In this document: in pieces, positions 9,057 to 16,735 of the stretch | Numbering within the stretch: the first letter of the stretch is position 1 | Layout of the letters: each line of letters begins with the position of its first letter | From: an uncultured Ectothiorhodospiraceae bacterium | GTDB taxonomy: Bacteria > Pseudomonadota > Gammaproteobacteria > UBA6429 > Thiohalophilaceae | Reading direction: 5' to 3' | Length of the DNA: 64,000 nt | NCBI GenBank assembly: GCA_947259575.1 | Contig: CAMYMU010000048.1 | Location: forward strand, 48,136-112,135 | The notes under the pieces: generated by a model | Seen by the model: the letters and a program-made list of their open reading frames with translations, nothing else | Databases searched by the model: none | What the model was told of the DNA's origin: nothing | Made by a program: the position numbers and the translations under genes

Positions 9057-10034
9057 ATGCACCCCGCATTTAGCGTAATATTTTTAACAACTTTAATCGG
9101 TGCCGGCCAAGGTCTGTTCCTGGCGTTAATTACCGGCCAAAGCTATGCCGCTGTTCAATTATTGCCGAGTCAGGACAGTACACAATTTTATGGAAACGGC
9201 GCCGCGATCGTTATGTTGTTTCTTATCGGTGGCCTTATTGCTTCATTTTTTCACTTAGGGCGTCCTGAGCGTGCCTGGCGTGCAGCCTCACAGTGGCGCA
9301 CTTCGTGGTTATCACGTGAAGTTATCGTTCTACCGGCCTTAATGTTTCTGGTGTTTGTATATGGTGTAATGCATTACTTTGAGTGGGACACCGTCCTGTT
9401 TACAACCAAGGAAGGTGCAAAACTGCAAGTAACACTAGTTGTTGGTATTATTGGCGCGCTTGCAACATTTCTTCTATTTTTGTGTACCGGCATGATTTAT
9501 GGTTGTTTGAAATTCCTGCAGGAATGGCACAGCCCATTAACCGTGATTAACTACACACTGTTGGGTACAGCATCCGGTTTTGTATTGGCAACGGCGTTTG
9601 CAAACCACAATGCACCAGAACTCATGCGCTTCTTCGGCATCTGGGCAACTATCATTACGATCGCCGCATTTATCACTCGCTCAGCATCATTGATTCGAAA
9701 TTCGAGAATCAAAGCCAAGTCGACTATGCAGACGGCACTAGGTGTTCGCCATAATAAAATTCAACAAAAGGCAATGGGCTTCATGGGTGGTTCCGTGAAC
9801 ACTCGCGACTTCTTCCATCATGCCTCAGCGATATTATTCAAGAGCATGAAATGGGTATTCATTGTCCTGGTGTTTATCGTACCTGTTATTGTCATCTGGT
9901 ACGGCATTACAGAAGCAAACACTACGGTTCTGCTAACTGCATTTGTGATCCAATATATTGGTTTAATCGCTGAGCGTTGGTTCTTCTTTGCACAAGCTAA
10001 CCATCCACAGAATTTATATTACCAAACTATATAA
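9057..10034 (+). CDS. soeC: Sulfite-oxidising enzyme, membrane anchor SoeC
   Basis: The ATG at 9057 is preceded by GAGGA at a normal distance, so I use it in place of an earlier in-frame start that would overlap soeB. The 325-residue product has about eight hydrophobic segments and belongs to the DmsC/NrfD-type anchors that bind quinone. In the complex it should take electrons from SoeB and reduce the quinone pool. The segment LIASFFHLGRPERAWRA is typical of DmsC-like subunits. The gene ends the operon, and no clear terminator is visible before the convergent gene. Confidence 0.88.
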   Translation: MHPAFSVIFLTTLIGAGQGLFLALITGQSYAAVQLLPSQDSTQFYGNGAAIVMLFLIGGLIASFFHLGRPERAWRAASQWRTSWLSREVIVLPALMFLVFVYGVMHYFEWDTVLFTTKEGAKLQVTLVVGIIGALATFLLFLCTGMIYGCLKFLQEWHSPLTVINYTLLGTASGFVLATAFANHNAPELMRFFGIWATIITIAAFITRSASLIRNSRIKAKSTMQTALGVRHNKIQQKAMGFMGGSVNTRDFFHHASAILFKSMKWVFIVLVFIVPVIVIWYGITEANTTVLLTAFVIQYIGLIAERWFFFAQANHPQNLYYQTI

Positions 10035-10088
10035 ATCATATTTTTTAATACAATGTGTTAATTTCGATAGCTGAACTGTCAGGTGACG

Positions 10089-10919
10089 TCATTTTGAAAA
10101 TGGCTTTATCAAGTCACGTACTACATCATATTCTGCGTCACTGGTCGCGGCAAATCCGTCGTATTTTTTGTCTAGTGCCTTAATTATTTTTAAATGCTCA
10201 GGGTTCTTACCGTCCAAATCGAGGAATGCTTTACGTAATTCCTTTAGTAGTTTGTCGTCGACATTTTTGCTTACCACTATATTGTAAGGCGGTAATTGTG
10301 GAGAGCTATATAAAATACGAAGTCCTTTCCCTTCCCATTTAAATGCCATCGTATCTTTTAGAATACCGGCATCAAAATCACCATAAAGAACAGCGCGCGC
10401 AATATTGTCGTAGTGGCCTAAAAACTGATAGCTCGAAAATTGTTCCATTTTAATTCCAGAACCGACAACTGATGCTCGTTGCAATAATGCTCGCTTATCA
10501 CCAAAAGCAAAGGTTCTGCCGACCAATTCCTCTACTGACTTAATTGGGCTATCTTCTTTTACCACAATCATAAGTTGAAATGAGGCTTTTCCTTTAGTCA
10601 CAGTTTTTGCTACGATTTTTGCACCACCCATTTTGTGAGCCTTTATATAGGCAACGGGCGTAAGATAGGAAATATCAACAGAACCTTCTGCAGCTTCTTT
10701 GATAGCGGCGCCCATATTTGGAGACAGTTTTAATGTGACTTGACGACCTAAATTCGCACTTAAGTATTTGGTGAGTGGTGAAAGTCGTTTATGCATAACG
10801 GCTGGGATATCCATAGCCACTGAACCAAACAGTACCTCGGGCTCATCAGCTACAACTTGTGTAGTTAACCCGCTCATTATGAACATAAACACTGCTAACA
10901 GCATCTTATATGGTTTCAT
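10089..10919 (-). CDS. PhnD-like periplasmic substrate-binding protein
   Basis: The chosen ATG at 10917-10919 has AAGGAG six bases upstream; longer in-frame starts would run into the upstream gene. The 276-residue protein has a signal peptide (ending TTQVVADEP) and the phosphate/phosphonate-binding fold of the PhnD family, seen in LFGSVAMDIPAVMHKRLSPL and the GDFDAGILKD segment. No PhnC or PhnE transporter genes are adjacent. It lies 28 bases downstream of a GGDEF protein gene, and such pairs in proteobacteria suggest that the binding protein may supply a signal to a membrane receptor rather than to transport. The ligand is unknown. Confidence 0.82.
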   Translation of the reverse strand: MKPYKMLLAVFMFIMSGLTTQVVADEPEVLFGSVAMDIPAVMHKRLSPLTKYLSANLGRQVTLKLSPNMGAAIKEAAEGSVDISYLTPVAYIKAHKMGGAKIVAKTVTKGKASFQLMIVVKEDSPIKSVEELVGRTFAFGDKRALLQRASVVGSGIKMEQFSSYQFLGHYDNIARAVLYGDFDAGILKDTMAFKWEGKGLRILYSSPQLPPYNIVVSKNVDDKLLKELRKAFLDLDGKNPEHLKIIKALDKKYDGFAATSDAEYDVVRDLIKPFSK

Positions 10920-10947
10920 ACTCATCTCCTTAAATATCCGATAAATT

Positions 10948-12294
10948 TTATTTTGCATGATTATTCTTAGGCGGGTCGATATCATCAAAATGTGTAACCC
11001 GATTACGCCCAGAATCTTTACTACAATAAACGGCCATATCTGCCTGCCTGTATAAATCATCACTGTTGATGCCAACAGACTGGCTATCTATCGTCGCAAC
11101 ACCGACACTTATAGTTACTTTGATATTCTCATCACCAAATCTCGTTATACAGCCCTGTACTGCACTTCTTAATTTTTCACCAATAGCTAGCGCCGCTGAT
11201 TTATTCGCTCTCTTACAAAGCGCTGCAAACTCTTCGCCACCAATTCGGCATAAAATGTCCGTTTTTCGGAGATGTGTTTTCAACAAATTTGCGACACCTT
11301 TTAATACCCTGTCACCAACGGGATGACCATAGTTATCATTTACTTTCTTGAAATAATCAATATCAATGATTAGTAAACTATTTGTATCACCATGTCTAAT
11401 CGACATTTCTACTTCGGTTTCCATTAATTCTTTAAACCGTCGCCGGTTAAACAACATTGTAAGTGAATCTGTAATAGCCAACTTCTTAAATTCATCACTA
11501 ATCCGTTTTAACTCCTCTGACTGCCTCAGCAACATTCTATTATTTTTAACCAGTTCCTCGTCGGCAATATCTATCTTTGACTGAAGACGTGCATTTGCAT
11601 CATTTAATTGGGTCCCCAGCTCATTGAACTGTGTAGCTAATTGACCAAACTCATCTTTTGATAAAACAGGGATAGCCCCAATGATTTTGCCATCATCATC
11701 GATTGTACTGTCTAATGATTTTGACATTAGGCTGACGGGCCGAATGATAATATAAGAAAGTGCAAGAAATTCGCCAAATGCTATTAAAATAATAATTAAC
11801 GCTTCGCGTCTTACCAATGCAAACTTCTGTGACTCGAGTTTATTTAGCGTATTTCTTGTATCCAGCCCAAGGGTTAACTTACCCACCACTTCGTCTTCTA
11901 AAAAAATGTCCTGAACAAACATCACCATCGTCGAATCACTTATATCCTCAAATGAATCTGACTCACCCATCACATTACCTTTTAAGTTAATGACTTTGGC
12001 ATAACCAATATCATCTGCCAGAGTAATTTCATCCAATAACAATTGGACGGTGTGGTAATCGTAGCCAACAACACTATAGGCTAACGATTTAGCAACAAAT
12101 CGACTGATATCCGTGCCACGTTGATCAATCTCTTTTAAGGTATCACTTCGCTCTTGTTTGAGTGCTAACCAGCCACTGATGCCCAAGGCCGTTAAAAGTA
12201 CACTAAGCATTACTAACAGTACTTTCTGCCTAACACCAAGACGGATACTTTTCGATGGCGCTTTAATTTTCATTAACATCTTATGACTGACCAC
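10948..12294 (-). CDS. Membrane diguanylate cyclase with HAMP-like linker
   Basis: The product of up to 448 residues has a transmembrane helix near residues 25-45, a periplasmic sensor part of about 120 residues, a second helix near residue 170, a HAMP-like linker, a coiled region and a C-terminal GGDEF domain. The active-site motif is intact as GGEEF, with an RxxD inhibitory site (RKTD) just before it, so it should make c-di-GMP from GTP and be product-inhibited. The first start is a GTG; ATG codons at 12279 and 12273 are alternatives, none with a strong ribosome site. It precedes the PhnD-like gene, which may bind the sensed compound. Confidence 0.88.
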   Translation of the reverse strand: MVSHKMLMKIKAPSKSIRLGVRQKVLLVMLSVLLTALGISGWLALKQERSDTLKEIDQRGTDISRFVAKSLAYSVVGYDYHTVQLLLDEITLADDIGYAKVINLKGNVMGESDSFEDISDSTMVMFVQDIFLEDEVVGKLTLGLDTRNTLNKLESQKFALVRREALIIILIAFGEFLALSYIIIRPVSLMSKSLDSTIDDDGKIIGAIPVLSKDEFGQLATQFNELGTQLNDANARLQSKIDIADEELVKNNRMLLRQSEELKRISDEFKKLAITDSLTMLFNRRRFKELMETEVEMSIRHGDTNSLLIIDIDYFKKVNDNYGHPVGDRVLKGVANLLKTHLRKTDILCRIGGEEFAALCKRANKSAALAIGEKLRSAVQGCITRFGDENIKVTISVGVATIDSQSVGINSDDLYRQADMAVYCSKDSGRNRVTHFDDIDPPKNNHAK

Positions 12295-12458
12295 GCAGGG
12301 AGTTCTTAGCGAAGATCGCTAACTCTAATTATTCCCAATAAGGTACTTTTTTATCGGCAAGATATTGAAATTCTTAAATTTTTTATTGATTGTAACCTTT
12401 ATTTACATTGGGAAATTAGCCTTTAATTCGAATTAAAGAGCTAACTAATTGATATACC

Positions 12459-14489
12459 TTAGTTAGGTATGGTTAGTAAATGCTCGCTAACAAGCTTTCC
12501 ACTAAGCAAGGCATCTTCAATAAGTTTGGCAGGCAATGGACGACTGAGCAAATAGCCCTGTATTGCCGTAACGCCTAAATCTCTCAGAAATACAAATTGT
12601 TCCTCGTCCTCAACACCCTCTGCAATGATATTCAGCCGTAAGCTTTTTGCCAATGAAACTATCGCTTCTACTATGAATGAATCTTCTGAGCTTAAAACCA
12701 CGTCACGTACAAATGACCTATCGATCTTTATTGAATCAATAGGAAGATGTCGGAGATATTGCATTGAAGAGTAACCCGTACCAAAATCATCTAGACTAAT
12801 AGATACACCCAAGGCAGTAATTTCTTCTAGAATCTTGTCATTTTCACCGTCATTATCCAGTAGAAGACTTTCAGTTAACTCAAGGCAAAGTAAATGTGGT
12901 TTAAGACCTGAAGAGTCTAGCGCATCCCCTATCTGTTGGATTATCTCTCTATTGTTAAACTGCATAGCCGAGATATTCACATTAATTTTTAAATCCGTTA
13001 TCCCCATTTGTTCCCATAACATGCCTTGTTTGCAAGCTTCTTCCAAAACCCAGTGACTAACGGGAATAATCAATCCAACTTCTTCTAGTAAAGGTATAAA
13101 ATCATTTGGATTGACTAGCCCTAGTATCGGCGAATTCCATCGCAACAAAGCCTCCACTCCTAGAACCTTACCAGTACGAACTCGCACAAATGGCTGGTAA
13201 TATAATTCAAATTCACCTTGGCTTAAGGCTTTGCGCATTGCATTTTCCATTGAAAAGCGTGAAGAATTAATTTTATTAGTGCTCATCGAGTAAAATTTGT
13301 AAGCATTACCACCTTCCTGTTTAACTTGAAGTAACGCAGTTTCAGCATGACTCAACAAATCACTTTCGTTATCATCATTAAATGGATACATAGTGATTCC
13401 AATACTCGGTGTTATATATAATTCAATGCCACGTATATAAAATGGTTCTGACATCGCCTTCAATAATCTATTTGCCACTTCTGTTACATCATCAACGTGC
13501 TTAATTAGTTCACATAGAAGTGTAAAGTTATCACATCCAAAATGTGCTACCGTATCATGGTCACGAATACACAACTGCAACCTCTCAGAGAATTCAACAA
13601 GTAGCGTGTCACCTACTTCGTGGCCATAAGTATTATTAACATTTTTAAAGCGATCGATGTCGACACACAGAATAGCGAATAGAAAATCCTGGCGCTTTGC
13701 GCCATGCATTGCATGTTGTAGACGATCATTAAATAATCTTCTGTTAGGTAACTTCGTAAATGCATCATGAAACGACTGATAGTCAATAATTCGAGACTGA
13801 TCTTTTATTTTGCTGACGGACTCTCTATAGTACACATCAGCACGTTTAATCACACTGAGTAACACCAAAAAAAGTGCCACCCCTCCGCATGCGATAATAA
13901 AATAAGCATTAACCCGTAATTGATCGATCTCCCGAACCGCATCTGTAACATCATTCTGAATTTGAACGATGCTATCAGGTTGTGAATTATCAAAATAATT
14001 AATGGAAAAATAACTAATAACAATTTCTCTGTTAGAAAGTACTCCTTTTTCTGAATTAAGTTTACTTAGAAATATTAATTCTGTATGTGTTTGCCCTGAT
14101 TGCGCTAATAAAAAACCAGGACTTAAACTCACATTAAGATCAAATGGTTCTGGTTGTGTGGATAAGACCGTGTTACCTTCTAAAGAATAGATCTCAACAT
14201 TAACAATATTAAGGCCACGGGTCTGTTGCTTCATTAGATCAACAAACTTTCTAAAATCAGAGCGAAGTTGAATATCTTCACTCTTTATCGTTTTTAGCTC
14301 ATTAAGATTAGGGTGGAAATTTTTCCATGAGTTAGTTACAAACAATTGGGTAAAAATTTGATTCTCGTTAGCTGCAAGATCGATTAGGTTATTTAACCGG
14401 TCTTCACGATAAAAGTGCCCTAATAGCAAGGTCGCAACAATAATAAACAGAATCCCTGCGATTATGTAATTCCGCACAAGATTTACCAT
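12459..14489 (-). CDS. Membrane EAL phosphodiesterase with degenerate GGDEF domain
   Basis: This 676-residue protein has an N-terminal helix (about 8-27), a periplasmic region, a second helix (about 195-213), a GGDEF domain and a C-terminal EAL domain. The GGDEF motif reads GCDNF, so cyclase activity is unlikely, although the domain may still bind GTP. The EAL domain keeps its catalytic residues: EALLRW, the Asn of NVNISAMQF, ELTES, DDFGTGYSS, the Lys of IKIDRSFV, and AEGVE. It should hydrolyse c-di-GMP. It lies upstream of the GGDEF gene on the same strand, but 165 bases apart, so co-transcription is uncertain. Confidence 0.9.
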   Translation of the reverse strand: MVNLVRNYIIAGILFIIVATLLLGHFYREDRLNNLIDLAANENQIFTQLFVTNSWKNFHPNLNELKTIKSEDIQLRSDFRKFVDLMKQQTRGLNIVNVEIYSLEGNTVLSTQPEPFDLNVSLSPGFLLAQSGQTHTELIFLSKLNSEKGVLSNREIVISYFSINYFDNSQPDSIVQIQNDVTDAVREIDQLRVNAYFIIACGGVALFLVLLSVIKRADVYYRESVSKIKDQSRIIDYQSFHDAFTKLPNRRLFNDRLQHAMHGAKRQDFLFAILCVDIDRFKNVNNTYGHEVGDTLLVEFSERLQLCIRDHDTVAHFGCDNFTLLCELIKHVDDVTEVANRLLKAMSEPFYIRGIELYITPSIGITMYPFNDDNESDLLSHAETALLQVKQEGGNAYKFYSMSTNKINSSRFSMENAMRKALSQGEFELYYQPFVRVRTGKVLGVEALLRWNSPILGLVNPNDFIPLLEEVGLIIPVSHWVLEEACKQGMLWEQMGITDLKINVNISAMQFNNREIIQQIGDALDSSGLKPHLLCLELTESLLLDNDGENDKILEEITALGVSISLDDFGTGYSSMQYLRHLPIDSIKIDRSFVRDVVLSSEDSFIVEAIVSLAKSLRLNIIAEGVEDEEQFVFLRDLGVTAIQGYLLSRPLPAKLIEDALLSGKLVSEHLLTIPN

Positions 14490-14589
14490 ATCTAATTGCT
14501 CTGTTTCTTCGAAAGACTGAGTAATTAGCGGTCAATGAGAAATTTTCTGCAGGCTATTTATGTAGTGAAATAGTATAAAAAACAGACCA

Positions 14590-15174
14590 TTAGCGAGAGG
14601 TAATGCAAATCGCCTTTTCTTCTAAAATGCAGGCCTGACGACACATCCCACAACCCGGGCATAAGTCTGGGACAATATAGGGCTTTTCCTGATTCAAGAC
14701 CAAAGCGCCGGGCACGGGGCAATCGGGCACACAGGCACCGCATTCCGGCCCTGAAAAAGGCAGGCACGTTTCTTCATTGATAGTCACCACTGCAAGTTTT
14801 GGCAATGGAGCAGGTAATGGCTCATCCTGTTGTTGCTCTTCATCGATAACCGGTAACACTAGTGCATCTGTTGTACAGCTTGTCACACAAGGCCAGTCTT
14901 CACAAAGATGACAACCTTTACTGAGTAAACTCATTCCAGGTGTATCCACCACATCTGCTCCCAACTTTGCAGACAATTTAAATAATACGTCATGCGGACA
15001 TGCACTCACGCAATCATCACATCGTTTACATGCCAGTAAAAAATCAACCTCATTCGATGCATAAGGAGGGCGAATATAACGTTTTGCTTTCTTTTCAACA
15101 CGCGTGTCAATTTCATTCACCACTGTCTTGGTGACTTTCTTGAGTCCGGCGCGAAAGAAATCTCTACGATCCAT
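14590..15174 (-). CDS. NapF/NapG-like multi-cluster ferredoxin
   Basis: The ATG at 15172-15174 has AAGGCGAG at a good distance and is preferred to a GTG two codons earlier. The 194-residue protein begins DRRDFFRAG, resembling the start of NapF and NapG proteins. It has cysteine groups for several [4Fe-4S] clusters: CKRCDDCVSACP, CHLCEDWPCVTSC, CGACVPDCP and CPGCGMCRQAC. It should carry electrons in the cytoplasm, or at the membrane if the RR-type start acts as an export signal. No nap genes are present. It is transcribed away from the DsrC-like gene, so a role in sulfur redox chemistry is plausible but not shown. Confidence 0.82.
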   Translation of the reverse strand: MDRRDFFRAGLKKVTKTVVNEIDTRVEKKAKRYIRPPYASNEVDFLLACKRCDDCVSACPHDVLFKLSAKLGADVVDTPGMSLLSKGCHLCEDWPCVTSCTTDALVLPVIDEEQQQDEPLPAPLPKLAVVTINEETCLPFSGPECGACVPDCPVPGALVLNQEKPYIVPDLCPGCGMCRQACILEEKAICITSR

Positions 15175-15311
15175 TACCACTCGCCTTGTTGCATATCTTT
15201 ATGACAATCCGAGAAATATATGCGATCCGCCACCAGTAAGAAGAATGTCTTAACTTGTTGTTTTATTTGATTTTTTATTTGATATTGAATATACCAATTC
15301 AAGATAATACC

Positions 15312-15320
15312 TGATATAAT
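15312..15320 (+). promoter_or_regulatory. Extended -10 element upstream of the DsrC-like gene
   Basis: TGATATAAT is a perfect extended -10 (TGn plus TATAAT), 40 bases before the start codon. A -35 hexamer at the usual spacing is poor, which is common with extended -10 promoters. Confidence 0.5.
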
Positions 15321-15360
15321 TACTCAAGTTTTTAACAGATAATATTTGAGGTCTATATAA

Positions 15361-15696
15361 ATGGAAGCAGTCGTAAACGGCCAAACCATCAAGCTGAGCG
15401 AAGCTGGCTGGCTGGAAAATCTAGACGAATGGAGCGAAGAGCTTGCCGTCGAAATCGCAAAGAATGAACAGATTCCTGAGCTAACTGAGGAGCATTGGGA
15501 CATCATCAAAGCAGCACGTGAATACTTCCAGGATCAAGGCACCGTCGCCGAACCACGTAAGTTTTCAAAGTTGATGAAAGAAAGATTTGGCGCAGATCGT
15601 TCAAGCCAACAGTACATCTACTCGCTGTTCCCTACAGGTCTGATCAAATGCGCCAATAAGGTTGCTGGTCTACCACGTCCTAAAGGGTGTAGTTAA
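15361..15696 (+). CDS. DsrC/TusE-family sulfur-carrier-like protein with shifted second cysteine
   Basis: This 111-residue protein is full length for the DsrC/TusE family. It shows the family core (GWLENLDEWSEELA, LTEEHWDIIKAAREYF, SRQYIYSLFP-like) and the C-terminal arm ending GLPRPKGCS. Cys110 is the penultimate persulfide-carrying cysteine shared by DsrC and TusE. The second redox cysteine of true DsrC would fall at residue 99, which is Asn here, while a cysteine occurs two residues earlier at 97. It is therefore not a canonical DsrC, and it also differs from E. coli TusE, which has only the last cysteine of the pair. No tusBCD or dsr genes are nearby. GAGG lies upstream of the ATG. Confidence 0.9.
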   Translation: MEAVVNGQTIKLSEAGWLENLDEWSEELAVEIAKNEQIPELTEEHWDIIKAAREYFQDQGTVAEPRKFSKLMKERFGADRSSQQYIYSLFPTGLIKCANKVAGLPRPKGCS

Positions 15697-15725
15697 TAAT
15701 TTAGAGTTTTGTCTCTTTGTTATTA

Positions 15726-15760
15726 AAAACCGGACGTCTATAAAGGTGTCCGGTTTTTTT
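15726..15760 (+). terminator. Terminator between the DsrC-like gene and the Crp-type gene
   Basis: A ten-base stem (AAAACCGGAC/GTCCGGTTTT, 15726-15735 with 15748-15757) and a T-run form a strong intrinsic terminator. It may act in both directions between the convergent genes. Confidence 0.88.
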
Positions 15761-15796
15761 ATGTCTATAGTTTTTTAGCTTACGCGAGAATGACAA

Positions 15797-16441
15797 TTAC
15801 CACCCTGATGGCAATTTCTCATTGATCGTAATACTTTTCTTATCCGTCGTGATGTAACCACCTCGACTAAGATCTTTGAGAATACGGCTGACCATTTCGC
15901 GAGAGGCACCCACCATGTTGGCGATATCCTGGTGTGTGAGTTTTTGTTCGATGACTTGTTTGCCATCGATATCATCGGCCAGGTCCAGCAGGGTGCGTGC
16001 AACGCGACCATATACATCCATTAGTGCGAGGTTCTTTACGCTGTCAGTCAGCCCGCGGACTTGTCGGGTTAAATTACGAATCAGATTAAAAGCAAGTTCT
16101 GAATTATCGGCAAGGCACTGTTTGAAGTTTTGCTTGGAGATGATCATGGCCTTGGTGGGTTTTAAGGTCATCACTGATGCTGAACGGGGTTCATCGTCGA
16201 CCAAAGATAGTTCGCCGAAGTATTCACCGGGACCAAGTATATTGAGGATGACTTCTTTCCCATTTTCATCACTACAATAACACTTCACCTCACCTTCGAG
16301 GATGACGTAAAGGGAATCGGTCTGATCGCCTTCATTAATCAGAATGGAATTGGCTGGATAGTTACGCGTGTGTGTTTGCTGCGTTAACAGACAGGTATCG
16401 CTCGGTTCCAGCTCCGAAAACATATAAACTTGATGTAGCAT
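15797..16441 (-). CDS. Crp/Fnr-family transcriptional regulator, Crp-type
   Basis: The 214-residue protein has a cyclic-nucleotide-binding beta-roll (about 10-120), a dimerisation helix and a winged helix (about 150-210). The phosphate-binding cassette GELSLVDDEPRSAS keeps the GE and RS residues that bind cAMP in E. coli CRP, and Thr replaces the C-helix Ser128. No N-terminal cysteine cluster of the FNR type is present. The recognition helix reads SREMVSRILK, the RExxxR pattern that reads TGTGA half-sites. A class III cyclase gene starts about 300 bases away on the opposite strand, and Crp-like palindromes occur elsewhere in the window. Binding of cAMP is likely; c-di-GMP, as in the Xanthomonas homologue Clp, cannot be excluded. 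Confidence 0.88.
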   Translation of the reverse strand: MLHQVYMFSELEPSDTCLLTQQTHTRNYPANSILINEGDQTDSLYVILEGEVKCYCSDENGKEVILNILGPGEYFGELSLVDDEPRSASVMTLKPTKAMIISKQNFKQCLADNSELAFNLIRNLTRQVRGLTDSVKNLALMDVYGRVARTLLDLADDIDGKQVIEQKLTHQDIANMVGASREMVSRILKDLSRGGYITTDKKSITINEKLPSGW

Positions 16442-16735
16442 GTCTGACCTCGATTAATCGTTTACTAGTGTGCAATGACCTGGCAGGTTAATGCCACTAA
16501 CCAATAACGAATATATTTATGCACTCCTTGCACTCTTCGAAGCATACAAAAACCACCCTTCAGGACAGACATTATCTTGTCTACCCGCTTCTCACCCGAA
16601 AGGGATTTCACAAAAATCTCGTAAAATCCTCTATTTAACTATTTATTATACATTCAAGCATATAATATTTAACCAGCGAAGTCATGACAACGGACGCAAG
16701 AATCCAAATACAACGGCGAGCTTAAATACCACCCT

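Noticed and set aside
5406..10034. Reading the operon as periplasmic polysulfide/thiosulfate or DMSO reductase
   Set aside because: The catalytic subunit lacks a Tat signal and its sequence and gene order fit cytoplasmic SoeABC better.
14590..15174. Naming the ferredoxin NapF and inferring nitrate reduction
   Set aside because: No nap genes are in the window, and the cluster pattern is shared by several related ferredoxins.
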